64,000 nucleotides of DNA from positions 62,001 to 126,000 of the forward strand of contig NZ_JAJOMX010000004.1 of assembly GCF_024699925.1 (NCBI RefSeq), written 5' to 3'. This document shows positions 29,156 through 37,099 of the stretch, piece after piece. Source of the DNA: Mesorhizobium sp. J428 (lineage in GTDB: Bacteria; Pseudomonadota; Alphaproteobacteria; Rhizobiales; Rhizobiaceae). The notes below the pieces were generated by a model, which saw nothing but the letters and a program-made list of their open reading frames with translations, was not told the DNA's origin and made no database searches. How positions within the stretch are numbered: the first letter of the stretch is position 1; every line of letters starts with the position of its first letter. A program made the position numbers and the translations under genes.

Positions 29156-30101
29156 GCCATAGCCAGCTTGGGTGGCCCCCATTTCCCGGACAGGTTTGCG
29201 GCGTTTCTAGGCTTGCCCGTTGATCATGCCGCCGCCTCGAGGCGGGGCCCCTGATGGGCCTCGACCGATCTAACAGTCCTCCACAGTCTGGCGTTTGGGG
29301 CACTTGGCCACCGTCTTCAAGAATTCTTTTTGCCCGCTCCACAACTGGGCGGTCGACGAGCTTGCCGTTGACGCGCACCGCGCCCGCATCGCTCGTCCGC
29401 GCGGCCTCCACGACCGCCTGCGCCCAGGCGAGCGTCGCCTCGTCGGGTGCAAAGCCTTTGTGCACCGCTGCCAGTTGACGGGGATGGACGCACAGCTTTC
29501 CGCCGAACCCCAGGGCGCGCGCCGCCGCGATGTCGGCGCGCAGCCGCTCTTCATCGTCAAGCGCGATTGTCACACCGTCAACAGGTGGCGCGATACGGGC
29601 AATCGTCGAGGCGAGCACCAAGCGCGAACGGGCGTAGAGCAGAGCCTCGCCCTCAGCTTCGATGCCCGTGTCGAGCTGGAAATCGATCGACCCGAAGGCA
29701 AGTCGCGTCACACCCTTGACACTGGCCAGCTCCCGAGCGTTCCAAATTCCGAGTGCGCTCTCGATCAGGGGCACTATCGGCAGACCTTGAGGCAAAGCGG
29801 AGACGAAGGCGTCGAGCGCCGCAGGCTCTTCCGCCTTGGGCAGGAGTGCTGCGGCGACGCCCGGCGTGGCCAGCAGCACCACATCTTCCTCGTGCCATTC
29901 CATTCCGATGCCGTTGATCCGGACCGCCGAGCGGCCGCCCATGCGAAGCCAGTTGCGGACCGCCTCGCGCGCGCGGGCCTTGCTCTCGGGAAGCACAGCA
30001 TCTTCGAGATCGAGCACCACAATGTCGGCGCCCGTCGCAAGCGCCTTGTCGAAGCGGTCCGGGCGGTCGCCGGGGACGAAAAGATAGCTGCGCGGAATCA
30101 A
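29091..30101 (-). CDS. HpcH/HpaI aldolase / CitE-like lyase with run-on C-terminus
   Basis: A CitE/HpcH-type beta-barrel lyase: PRSYLFVPGDRPDRFDKA, DIVVLDLEDAVLPESK (acid cluster), VRINGIGMEW, PLIESALGI (metal-binding Glu), LAFGSIDFQLDTG and CVHPRQ. It would split a beta-hydroxyacyl-CoA such as malyl- or citramalyl-CoA. TTG 30101 is the likely start because GGAGG lies five bases before it; the in-frame ATG 30113 would place that site inside the gene. Homology ends near 29320 (VERAKRILE). The frame then runs on past the expected end and overlaps the 3' end of the dehydrogenase at 29155, so the natural stop has been lost or shifted. Confidence 0.82.
   Translation of the reverse strand: MIPRSYLFVPGDRPDRFDKALATGADIVVLDLEDAVLPESKARAREAVRNWLRMGGRSAVRINGIGMEWHEEDVVLLATPGVAAALLPKAEEPAALDAFVSALPQGLPIVPLIESALGIWNARELASVKGVTRLAFGSIDFQLDTGIEAEGEALLYARSRLVLASTIARIAPPVDGVTIALDDEERLRADIAAARALGFGGKLCVHPRQLAAVHKGFAPDEATLAWAQAVVEAARTSDAGAVRVNGKLVDRPVVERAKRILEDGGQVPQTPDCGGLLDRSRPIRGPASRRRHDQRASLETPQTCPGNGGHPSWLWLSKTWASPAPSRPRAKGSVPR
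29232..29245. terminator. Perfect 14-base palindrome between convergent genes
   Basis: CCGCCTCGAGGCGG lies between the convergent dehydrogenase (ends 29155) and lyase. It could form a short GC-rich hairpin but has no U-run. The neighbouring stretch from 29170 (GGCCCCCATTTCCCGGACAGG) resembles an IS end; no transposase is present. Confidence 0.35.
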
Positions 30102-30304
30102 TGTGACCTCCATTGCTATTTAGCCGCTTAGCCGAGAGCCTCCCCGTCGAGAGCTGGCCCGTACCCAAGGCGGATCAGGGAAAAACTGTTCGACAGCATT
30201 GCTACCGATCTGATGCGGCATTCCTAAAGCCTTGCGAAAAACCGCCAGCAGCCTCTAGTCTTAGTCTAAAGGGCGCGTGATCGCTCCCGGAGCTGGAAAG
30301 CTAT

Positions 30305-31471
30305 TCAGTCCTCCACCACTCCGCTCAGGATCTCTTCGCTATGTTCACCAAGGCGCGGCGCGGGGCGCAGATCGTGCCGCGCCGGCGTGGCCGAAAACTT
30401 CACCGGAGGTTTGGTTGTCCAGATGGCGCCTTCGGTGGGATGCGCCACGCGCTGGAAGAAGCCGGTTGCCTTCATGTGGGAATCCTGCGGCAGGTCGGGC
30501 AGCATCCGCACCGGCATGACCGGGATGTCGGCTTCCCCCATCAGGTCGATCCATTCCTGTGTCGTCCGCGACGGCGCAAACTGCGCTACCATGTCATAGA
30601 CCGCGCCGATATTGCGGCTGCGTTCGTCCATGTTCGTCACCCACGGGTGACAGAGCATGTCTTCACGTCCGATGGCGCGGAAGAAGCGGGCCCATTGCGC
30701 GTTGGAATAGGGAAGGATGGTGATATAGCCGTCCTTCGTCTGGAGCGGACGGCGATGCGGCACCAGCATGCGGCTGTAGCCGAAGCTTTGCGGGAGGTTT
30801 TTGAATGTGGCGGCGGCCATGTGCTCCACCAGCAGAAATGATGCCAGCGTTTCGAACATCGGCACCTCGACATGCTGCCCCTCGCCGGTTCGTTCCCGGT
30901 GGTAGAGCGCGGCCATTACCGCCCAGGACGCCGTGACTCCGCCCAGCTTGTCGGCCAGAATGGTTGGCGCATAGGAGGGCGGCGCGCCGGGGTCGCGCAT
31001 CGTGGCCAGCCCCGCCATGCCCGAGACCGCCTGAACGCTGTCATCATAGGCGGGCTTGTCGCGGTACGGCCCGTCCGACCCGAAGCCCACGGCAGCCACG
31101 GTAATGAGGCGGAGATTTTCGCGACGCAGAGCGTCCGGCGCCAGGGACAAGCGGGCCAGTGCGGAAGGGCGAATGCTGGATATGAAGACATCGGCGTCGC
31201 GTAAAAGCCGGCGCAAAGACCGTCGGCCGTCATCGGTCTTGAGATCCAGCACGACGCTGCGCTTATTGCGATTCACGCCCAGAAAGGCTGCTCCCATGCC
31301 GGGGCTTTGAGCGGGTTGTACCTGGCGCAGCATATCGCCCTCGGGGCTTTCTACCTTGATGACGTCGGCCCCCAGATCACCCAGCATCTGCGTGGCCAAG
31401 GGACCGAACACGACCGAGGTCATGTCAATGATCCGGACCCCCGACAGAAGTGCGGGTCTTGCCTCGCTCAT
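30305..31471 (-). CDS. Class III (CaiB/BaiF) CoA-transferase 2
   Basis: 388 residues. The N-terminus reads GVRIIDMTSVVFGPLATQMLGDLGADVIKVESPEGD. The catalytic-Asp segment is AYDDSVQAVSG and the acyl-binding region VEVPMFETLASFLLVEHM. ATG 31471 overlaps the stop of the upstream transferase by four bases (ATGA). Two adjacent, coupled but dissimilar family III transferases may form a heteromer or use different donors. They are probably transcribed from the promoter near 32670, together with the lyase further down. About 190 bases between this gene and the lyase hold no gene. Confidence 0.92.
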   Translation of the reverse strand: MSEARPALLSGVRIIDMTSVVFGPLATQMLGDLGADVIKVESPEGDMLRQVQPAQSPGMGAAFLGVNRNKRSVVLDLKTDDGRRSLRRLLRDADVFISSIRPSALARLSLAPDALRRENLRLITVAAVGFGSDGPYRDKPAYDDSVQAVSGMAGLATMRDPGAPPSYAPTILADKLGGVTASWAVMAALYHRERTGEGQHVEVPMFETLASFLLVEHMAAATFKNLPQSFGYSRMLVPHRRPLQTKDGYITILPYSNAQWARFFRAIGREDMLCHPWVTNMDERSRNIGAVYDMVAQFAPSRTTQEWIDLMGEADIPVMPVRMLPDLPQDSHMKATGFFQRVAHPTEGAIWTTKPPVKFSATPARHDLRPAPRLGEHSEEILSGVVED

Positions 31472-32631
31472 GTCTGGTCCTCGCCTGCGACGGGCACGGC
31501 GAATTCCCGCCGGATCGCCGCATTATGCGCCCCCAGCGCAGGCGAGGCGCCCAGCGGCATATTCTCGCCCGACCTGCGAATCGGTGGTGCCGGTAGACCA
31601 ACTTCGCCCGAAGGGCACTGAATGAGCGTCCGGTCGAGCTGCGGGTGGCTGGAAAGTGCCGCGACGTTGTTGACCGCGCCCGAGGCGATGTCGGCTTCAC
31701 TCAGGAGCGCCAGCATCTGCGCCCTGTCGAGCGCAGCGAAAGCGGATTCGATCATCGGCTGCAGCACATCCCGGTTGCGGTTGCGGTTGTCATTGCCGTC
31801 GAAACGCGGATCCTCAACGAGTTCGGGCCGCTTCAGAACCGCGTTGCAAAAGCGCGCCCATTCGCGCTCGTTCTGCACCGACAGTACGATCTGGCCGCCA
31901 TCGCGGCAGGTATAGGCGCCATAGGGGCAGATCACCGGATGACTGAGGCCCACCCGAGGCGTTGGACGTCCGGCACAATCGTGAAAGATAAGCGGCACCG
32001 CCATCCAATCGGCCATGGTGTCGAACATCGCCACGCTGACGCCGCGGGCGCGCCCGGTGCGCTGGCATTCGATCAGCGCTTCGCAAATCCCCGCATGGGC
32101 GGTCATGCCCGTGGCGATGTCGCACACCGAAATGCCGACCCGTCCGGGTCCGTCCGGCGTGCCGGTGATCGATGCCAGTCCGCTCTCGCATTGCACAAGC
32201 AGGTCATAGGCCTTGGCATTACGCATCGGCCCATCATCGCCGTAGCCCGTGATATCGCAGGTGACGAGCTGCGGGAAACGCGCGCGCAGCGATGCCGAAT
32301 CCAGTTCCAGCTTTTCGAGCGAGCCGGGGGCGAGGTTCTGCAGGAACACATCGGCGCGGGCGAGAATCCGTTCCAGCAGCGCACGATCGTCTGGGTCCTT
32401 GATATCAAGCTCCAGGGATTCCTTGCCCCGGTTAAGCCAGACGAAATAGGCGCTTTCCCCGTTCGCCGCTCTATCGTATCCGCGAGCAAAATCGCCCGAT
32501 CCCTTGCGCTCCACCTTGATGACCCGGGCACCCGCATCTGCAAGGCGCGACGAGCAGAATGGCGCGGCAACCGCCTGTTCCAGCGCGACCACAAGCAGCC
32601 CATGCAGCGGGCCCTTTTCGTCGATGTTCAT
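31468..32631 (-). CDS. Class III (CaiB/BaiF) CoA-transferase 3
   Basis: 387 residues; first gene of the minus-strand operon. It begins LHGLLVVALEQAVAAPFCSSRLADAGARVIKVE and carries KAYDLLVQCESGLASITG, the catalytic-Asp motif, then MFDTMADWMAVPLIFHD. It is coupled to the next transferase by an ATGA overlap. Its ATG (32631) is 39 bases from the palindromic operator 32670-32685, which it shares with the divergent DUF35 gene. Sequence character is closest to mesaconate/succinyl-CoA type transferases, but the substrate is not determinable. Confidence 0.92.
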   Translation of the reverse strand: MNIDEKGPLHGLLVVALEQAVAAPFCSSRLADAGARVIKVERKGSGDFARGYDRAANGESAYFVWLNRGKESLELDIKDPDDRALLERILARADVFLQNLAPGSLEKLELDSASLRARFPQLVTCDITGYGDDGPMRNAKAYDLLVQCESGLASITGTPDGPGRVGISVCDIATGMTAHAGICEALIECQRTGRARGVSVAMFDTMADWMAVPLIFHDCAGRPTPRVGLSHPVICPYGAYTCRDGGQIVLSVQNEREWARFCNAVLKRPELVEDPRFDGNDNRNRNRDVLQPMIESAFAALDRAQMLALLSEADIASGAVNNVAALSSHPQLDRTLIQCPSGEVGLPAPPIRRSGENMPLGASPALGAHNAAIRREFAVPVAGEDQT

Positions 32632-32669
32632 ATTCTTCTCGAACGCGTGAATTTTGAGCTTGCCAGAAA

Positions 32670-32685
32670 TCTAACATCTGTTAGA
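32670..32685. promoter_or_regulatory. Palindromic operator TCTAAC-N4-GTTAGA, site 2
   Basis: TCTAAC-ATCT-GTTAGA lies between the divergent CoA-transferase (ATG 32631) and DUF35 (ATG 32739) genes, so a bound dimer could control both directions. The arms are identical to sites 952-967 and 36335-36350. Confidence 0.75.
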
Positions 32686-32738
32686 AATATCGTCAACTCA
32701 GATGACCTGGAAGCGCAGCCAGGGAAGGGTGGTTGAGA

Positions 32739-33110
32739 ATGCACGAAGGCCCGGATGTAGCCTTTCGAAGGGGGCTGGCAGAAGGCAAGGTGGTTCTTCC
32801 CAAGTGCAACGCGTGCGGACGTTTCCACTTTTTCCCGCGCGTGGTCTGTCCGCATTGTTACGTAACCTCGTTCACGTCACACGAGATTTCGGGCAGGGGC
32901 GAGATCCATACCACAACGGTCGTCAGGCGCGCGCCCGATAGGGGCGGCGATTACAATGTCTGCATCGTCGAACTGGAGGAACGGGTTCGGATGATGAGCC
33001 GCGTTGAGGGCGTTGCGCCTCCTGACGTGGAGATCGGCATGGCGGTGATCGCCTATGCGGGAGAGATCGACGGCACCCCCGCCGTGCTGTGCAGGCCGGA
33101 AGGGGGCTGA
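32739..33110 (+). CDS. DUF35 (Zn-ribbon/OB-fold) protein, partner of the thiolase-like gene
   Basis: 123 residues. An N-terminal rubredoxin-like zinc ribbon has Cys23, Cys26, Cys37 and Cys40 (KCNACG...VCPHC). An OB fold follows with GEIHTTTVVRRAP and EIGMAVIAYAGEIDG. ATG 32739 is used rather than TTG 32733. DUF35 proteins assist SCP2-type thiolases or Ltp aldolases; in steroid side-chain degradation DUF35 and Ltp2 form a retro-aldolase complex. The gene lies four bases before its probable partner at 33115. Confidence 0.9.
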   Translation: MHEGPDVAFRRGLAEGKVVLPKCNACGRFHFFPRVVCPHCYVTSFTSHEISGRGEIHTTTVVRRAPDRGGDYNVCIVELEERVRMMSRVEGVAPPDVEIGMAVIAYAGEIDGTPAVLCRPEGG

Positions 33111-33114
33111 AGAG

Positions 33115-34266
33115 GTGGAGAACAAGCTGCGCGGCAAATCTGCGATCGTGGGCACCGGACACGCCGGCTTCGGCGAGGCGCCCGGACTGACGGCCTACGA
33201 CATCATGGCGCAGGCGGGCTTGGCGGCACTGGCGGATGCGCAGCTGAAACTGTCCGATGTGGACGGACTCTTTTGCACGATGATGGAAGACAGCATGCCA
33301 GCGTTGATGGCGGCGGAATATCTTGGCATCCGCCCGCGTTTCGTCGAGGGGACGATGACCGGCGGCTCTTCGTTCGTCAACTACATCACCGCGGCCACCA
33401 TGGCGCTCACAGCGGGGTTGTGCGATGTGGCGCTGATCGTCTACGGCTCGAACCAGCGCAGTGGGTCGGGCAAGCTCGTTACGGCCTCGCGGCCGCCGCC
33501 TTACGAACAGATCTATCGCCCGCGCTATCCGATCTCCGCCTATGCTCTTGCGGCGGCGCGGCACATGCACGAATTTGGCACCACGCGCGAACAGCTGGCC
33601 GATGTGGCGGTTGCCGCGCGGGCCTGGGCGCAGCACAATCCCGAGGCCTTCGCGCGCGGCGACCTGACACGCGAGGATGTGCTCGCCGCCCGCATGGTGA
33701 GCGATCCGCTGACGGTGCGCGACTGCTGCCTCGTCACTGATGGCGGCGGGGCGATCGTGATGGTTCGATCCGAGCGGGCGAGGGATTTCCCCAAGCCGCC
33801 GGTTTACGTTCTTGGCTCCGCCGCCGAGAGCACGCATCGACAGATTTCCCAGATGCCGGATTTCACCGTCACGGCGGCCAGGGAGTCGGGTGCGCGCGCC
33901 TTTGCCGCAGCAGGGGTGACTCCGTCCGACATCGACGTGGTGGAACTTTACGACGCCTTCACCATCAACACGATCCTCTTTCTGGAGGACCTGGGCTTTT
34001 GCGAGAAGGGCGAGGGCGGGGCCTTCGTCGAGGGCGGGCGGATCGCGCCGGGGGGTGAGTTGCCGGTCAACACCAACGGCGGCGGGCTCTCCTGCGTGCA
34101 TCCGGGCATGTACGGCATCTTCACGGTGATCGAGGCGACCCGCCAGATCCGGGGCGATGCGCCGGGACTTCAGATCGCAAATATTGATCTGGCGCTCGCC
34201 CACGGCAACGGCGGCACGTTGTCGAGCCAGGTCACTGCAATTCTGGGCTCGGAGAACACGTTGTGA
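33115..34266 (+). CDS. Thiolase-like lipid-transfer protein (Ltp/SCP-x type; probable aldolase)
   Basis: 383 residues from GTG 33115, placed after the DUF35 stop; an upstream extension has no homology. The thiolase fold is clear: IVGTGHAGFGEAPGLTAYDIM, GTMTGGSSFVNYITAA, DVVELYDAFTINTILFLEDLG, NTNGGGLSCVHPGMYG and ALAHGNGG. At the position of the first thiolase nucleophile the motif is GGSSFV, so Ser replaces the catalytic Cys. That points to a DUF35-dependent retro-aldol or non-thiolytic reaction, as in Ltp2, not classical thiolysis (inference from family knowledge). It is a good candidate for the C-C cleaving step of the pathway. Confidence 0.88.
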   Translation: MENKLRGKSAIVGTGHAGFGEAPGLTAYDIMAQAGLAALADAQLKLSDVDGLFCTMMEDSMPALMAAEYLGIRPRFVEGTMTGGSSFVNYITAATMALTAGLCDVALIVYGSNQRSGSGKLVTASRPPPYEQIYRPRYPISAYALAAARHMHEFGTTREQLADVAVAARAWAQHNPEAFARGDLTREDVLAARMVSDPLTVRDCCLVTDGGGAIVMVRSERARDFPKPPVYVLGSAAESTHRQISQMPDFTVTAARESGARAFAAAGVTPSDIDVVELYDAFTINTILFLEDLGFCEKGEGGAFVEGGRIAPGGELPVNTNGGGLSCVHPGMYGIFTVIEATRQIRGDAPGLQIANIDLALAHGNGGTLSSQVTAILGSENTL

Positions 34267-34287
34267 AACGACTGGGGAGGCGAAGCG

Positions 34288-35145
34288 ATGCCGCTCAATT
34301 ATGAGGCTCTCTCCAACTGGGAGTTTGAAGATGTAGCGCAAACCCTCACCGAGCGCGACACCATGCTCTATGCGCTTGGCTTGGGCTTTGGCGAGAATCC
34401 GACCGACGAAAAAGAACTAGCCTATGTCTATGAGGACGGGCTGATGGTCGTGCCGTCAATGGCCGTCACGCTTGGCTACCCCGGTTTCTGGCTGCGCGAT
34501 CCGCGCACCGGGATCGATTGGAAGAAGGTCTTGCACGGCGAGCAGTGGCTGGATGTCTACAAGCCATTGCCGGTCAAAGGTGAACTGATCGGCCGTACCA
34601 GGATCGATCAGATCTCCGATAAGGGCGAAGAGCGCGGTGCGGTCATCTATCTGAGCCGTGACATCATCAATGCGGCCAGTGGCGAGACGCTGGCCAAGGT
34701 CTCGATGTCGACCTTCTGCCGCGGCGACGGCGGGTTTGGCGGCGAAAACAAACCGGGACCGACGCCTGCGTCCATCCCCGAGCGCGAGCCCGACCATGTT
34801 TGCGATCTTGCGACGCTGCCACGCCAGGCGCTGATCTATCGCCTGTCGGGCGATTTCAACCCGCTGCACGCTGATCCCAAGGTCGCCCGTGCGGCAGGGT
34901 TCGAGCGCCCGATCCTGCATGGCCTGGCCACCTACGGGCTGGCGGCCCGCGCCATTCTCAAGACGCTCTGCGACTATGACGCGAGCCGGCTGACCGGACT
35001 GGATGTGCGCTTTTCCGCCCCGGTCTATCCGGGCGAGACGGTGCGGTTTCATATCTGGCGGGAAGGCAACGAAGCCCGGTTCAAAGCCTCGATCCCCGAG
35101 CGTCAGGTCGTGGTGCTGAACAACGGCGCAGCCCGCTTCGCCTGA
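34288..35145 (+). CDS. MaoC-like (R)-enoyl-CoA hydratase, double hot-dog (hydratase 2 type)
   Basis: 285 residues, the length of two fused hot-dog domains as in eukaryotic hydratase 2 and its bacterial relatives. The C-terminal half holds the hydratase 2 motif YRLSGDFNPLHADPKVA with Asp189 and His194 as the expected catalytic dyad, then GFERPILHGLATYGLAAR. GGGAGG precedes ATG 34288. It would add water to an enoyl-CoA, giving the substrate for the Ltp/DUF35 pair next door. It sits between the thiolase-like gene and CoA-transferase 4. Confidence 0.92.
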   Translation: MPLNYEALSNWEFEDVAQTLTERDTMLYALGLGFGENPTDEKELAYVYEDGLMVVPSMAVTLGYPGFWLRDPRTGIDWKKVLHGEQWLDVYKPLPVKGELIGRTRIDQISDKGEERGAVIYLSRDIINAASGETLAKVSMSTFCRGDGGFGGENKPGPTPASIPEREPDHVCDLATLPRQALIYRLSGDFNPLHADPKVARAAGFERPILHGLATYGLAARAILKTLCDYDASRLTGLDVRFSAPVYPGETVRFHIWREGNEARFKASIPERQVVVLNNGAARFA

Positions 35146-35156
35146 GGACAGCGACC

Positions 35157-36284
35157 ATGGCTCAGCCGCTCAGCGATATTCTCGTGCTGGATTTCAGCAC
35201 GCTTCTGCCTGGCCCCTTGGCGACCCTGATGCTAGCCGAGGCAGGGGCGGAAGTTGTCAAGCTGGAGCGCCCTGGCAAGGGCGAGGACGCGCGTCATACG
35301 GAGCCGAAAATCGACGGCGTCAGCATCGGTTACGCGATCCTGAATCGCGGCAAGAAATCGATTGCACTGGATTTGAAGGCTGAAGGTGCGGTGGAGAGCC
35401 TCCGTCCGCTGATCGAGAAGGCCGATGTCCTGGTCGAGCAGTTCCGCCCCGGCGTGATGGATCGGCTGGGCTTGGGATATGAGGCGGTGCGTGCCATCAA
35501 TCCGGGCATCGTCTATTGCTCGATCACCGGCTACGGACAGACCGGGCCGAAACGGGACTTTGCCGGCCACGACCTGAACTACGTCGGCGACGCCGGAATT
35601 CTGTCGCTCAGTCGCGGTCCCGACGAGCAGCCGACAATGCCGTTCGCGCTGGTGGCCGACATTGGGGGCGGCAGCTACCCGGCGGTGCTCAATATCCTGC
35701 TCGCCCTGCGCGAGCGCGACCATGCGGGGCAGGGTGCCCGTCTAGACATCGCCATGGCCGAGGGCGCCTTCGTTTTCGCCTATTGGGCGCATGCCAAGGG
35801 CGTTGTCGCCGGAGAGCCGATTGGCAATGGCGCCGACCGGTTGACGGGCGGATTGGCGCGCTACAGGCTCTATTCCGCCGCCGACGGACGGCAGATCGCC
35901 GTGGCGGCACTCGAAGAGAAGTTCTGGCAGGCCTTCTGCGATGTGATCGGACTAGGGGCGGAGCTGCGCGACGACATCGCCGATCCGCAAGCAAGCACCG
36001 CCGAAGTTGCCCGCCTCTTGGCGACGCATCCGGCCTCGCACTGGGAACCGCTTTTGGCCAAGGCCGATTGCTGCTGCACGGTGGTCAAGACCCCGGCCGA
36101 GGCGGCATCCAACGACCATTTTGCCAAGCGGGGCGTTTACGGCCGGCGGGTGCGAATCGGGGAACGGCGCGTACCCGCTCTGCCGCTGCCGATCGCGCCG
36201 GCTTTTCGCGCGCCGCCCTCCCGCGACGAGGCCGCGCCCGATCTCGCACGTGACAACCGCTATTTCGGGCTGCCCGACCCATGA
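35157..36284 (+). CDS. Class III (CaiB/BaiF) CoA-transferase 4 (racemase-like)
   Basis: 375 residues. It starts LSDILVLDFSTLLPGPLATLMLAEAGAEVVKLERPGKGED, which resembles alpha-methylacyl-CoA racemase more than the other three transferases here. The catalytic Asp region reads FAGHDLNYVGDAGILSL: HDLNYV rather than YDxxVQAxSG. The HDxNY motif is what AMACR-type racemases carry. A 2-methylacyl-CoA racemase is therefore a serious alternative and would fit methyl-branched side-chain oxidation. ATG 35157 is 11 bases after the MaoC stop. Confidence 0.88.
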   Translation: MAQPLSDILVLDFSTLLPGPLATLMLAEAGAEVVKLERPGKGEDARHTEPKIDGVSIGYAILNRGKKSIALDLKAEGAVESLRPLIEKADVLVEQFRPGVMDRLGLGYEAVRAINPGIVYCSITGYGQTGPKRDFAGHDLNYVGDAGILSLSRGPDEQPTMPFALVADIGGGSYPAVLNILLALRERDHAGQGARLDIAMAEGAFVFAYWAHAKGVVAGEPIGNGADRLTGGLARYRLYSAADGRQIAVAALEEKFWQAFCDVIGLGAELRDDIADPQASTAEVARLLATHPASHWEPLLAKADCCCTVVKTPAEAASNDHFAKRGVYGRRVRIGERRVPALPLPIAPAFRAPPSRDEAAPDLARDNRYFGLPDP

Positions 36285-36334
36285 GACACCGCCAAGAACG
36301 CCGAACCATTGACGGTGGCAGCGTGGTCCATTAA

Positions 36335-36350
36335 TCTAACAGGTGTTAGA
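36335..36350. promoter_or_regulatory. Palindromic operator TCTAAC-N4-GTTAGA, site 3
   Basis: TCTAAC-AGGT-GTTAGA lies 24 bases before the ATG at 36374, inside what would otherwise look like one continuous plus-strand operon. It marks an additional promoter for the transglutaminase-like/MaoC/dehydrogenase genes. Confidence 0.72.
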
Positions 36351-36373
36351 ATTGCTTCTCCCAGAAGGTGGAT

Positions 36374-37099
36374 ATGATGACGACCTCCCAAGAAGAGCTC
36401 CCGGAAGAGGCCGCGAGATACGTCGTGCCCACGTATTTCGTGAACAGCGACAGCCCCGAGGTCCAGCAGTTCGTCGCCCGGGCTCTGCGCGATCTACCCA
36501 ACGATGCATCGAAGAGCGATAAGGCGATCCGCCTATTCGAGGCGGTGCGGGACGGTATCCGTTATGATCCCTACACCTTCGCCTTGACGGCCGATGCTTA
36601 CCGGGCGAGCGCCATCGCCGGAGCGGAGGCCGCCTTCTGTGTGCCCAAAGCGATCCTCTTGGCGGCCTGCCTGCGCGCGGTCGACATTCCTGCAGCGCTG
36701 GGATTCGCCGATGTGCGCAACCATCTGAACACGCCCAAGCTGCGGGAGCTGATGGGCACCGATCTCTTCGTCTATCACGGCTACGTGCAGCTCTGGCTCG
36801 ACGGCAATACCTATAAGATCACGCCTGCGTTCAACATGGAGCTGTGCGAGCGGTTCGGGGTCAGGCCGCTAATCTTCGATGGCAACAGCGACGCCCTGTT
36901 TCACGAATTCGACGTCAAGGACCAGCGGCACATGGAATATGTGAACGATCGGGGGCTCTACGTCGACGCACCGATGGAGGAATTCCTGCGCCTTTTCAAA
37001 AGGACCTATCCCAAGCTCGAGCAGTTCAATCGCGAGCGCATCTCGCACAGCGCCGAAGGGGTGGACGCCGGGTTTGCGGCAGCGGGCAAGGTCTCATGA
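36374..37099 (+). CDS. Transglutaminase-like domain protein in an acyl-CoA operon
   Basis: 241 residues. The segment FCVPKAILLAACLRAVDIPAALGFADV contains the Cys of a transglutaminase/NAT-like fold, and LFVYHGYVQLWLDGNTYKITPAFN holds the His followed by a strand where the third residue, usually Asp, is not obvious (ITPAFN). AGAAGG precedes ATG 36374. Such proteins are cysteine hydrolases or acyltransferases, or degenerate binding proteins. It overlaps the small MaoC gene by four bases, so it is co-translated with beta-oxidation enzymes. Its role in the pathway is unknown; a thioesterase or amide-bond step is possible. Confidence 0.8.
   Translation: MMTTSQEELPEEAARYVVPTYFVNSDSPEVQQFVARALRDLPNDASKSDKAIRLFEAVRDGIRYDPYTFALTADAYRASAIAGAEAAFCVPKAILLAACLRAVDIPAALGFADVRNHLNTPKLRELMGTDLFVYHGYVQLWLDGNTYKITPAFNMELCERFGVRPLIFDGNSDALFHEFDVKDQRHMEYVNDRGLYVDAPMEEFLRLFKRTYPKLEQFNRERISHSAEGVDAGFAAAGKVS

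Noticed and set aside
29170..29280. Stretch with GGCCCCCATTTCCCGGACAGG looking like an IS end
   Set aside because: No transposase, no matching second end and no target repeat found; too short to call.
29265..29285. TCTAACAG half-site resembling the palindromic operator
   Set aside because: Only the left arm is present; no GTTAGA follows, and no gene start is near.
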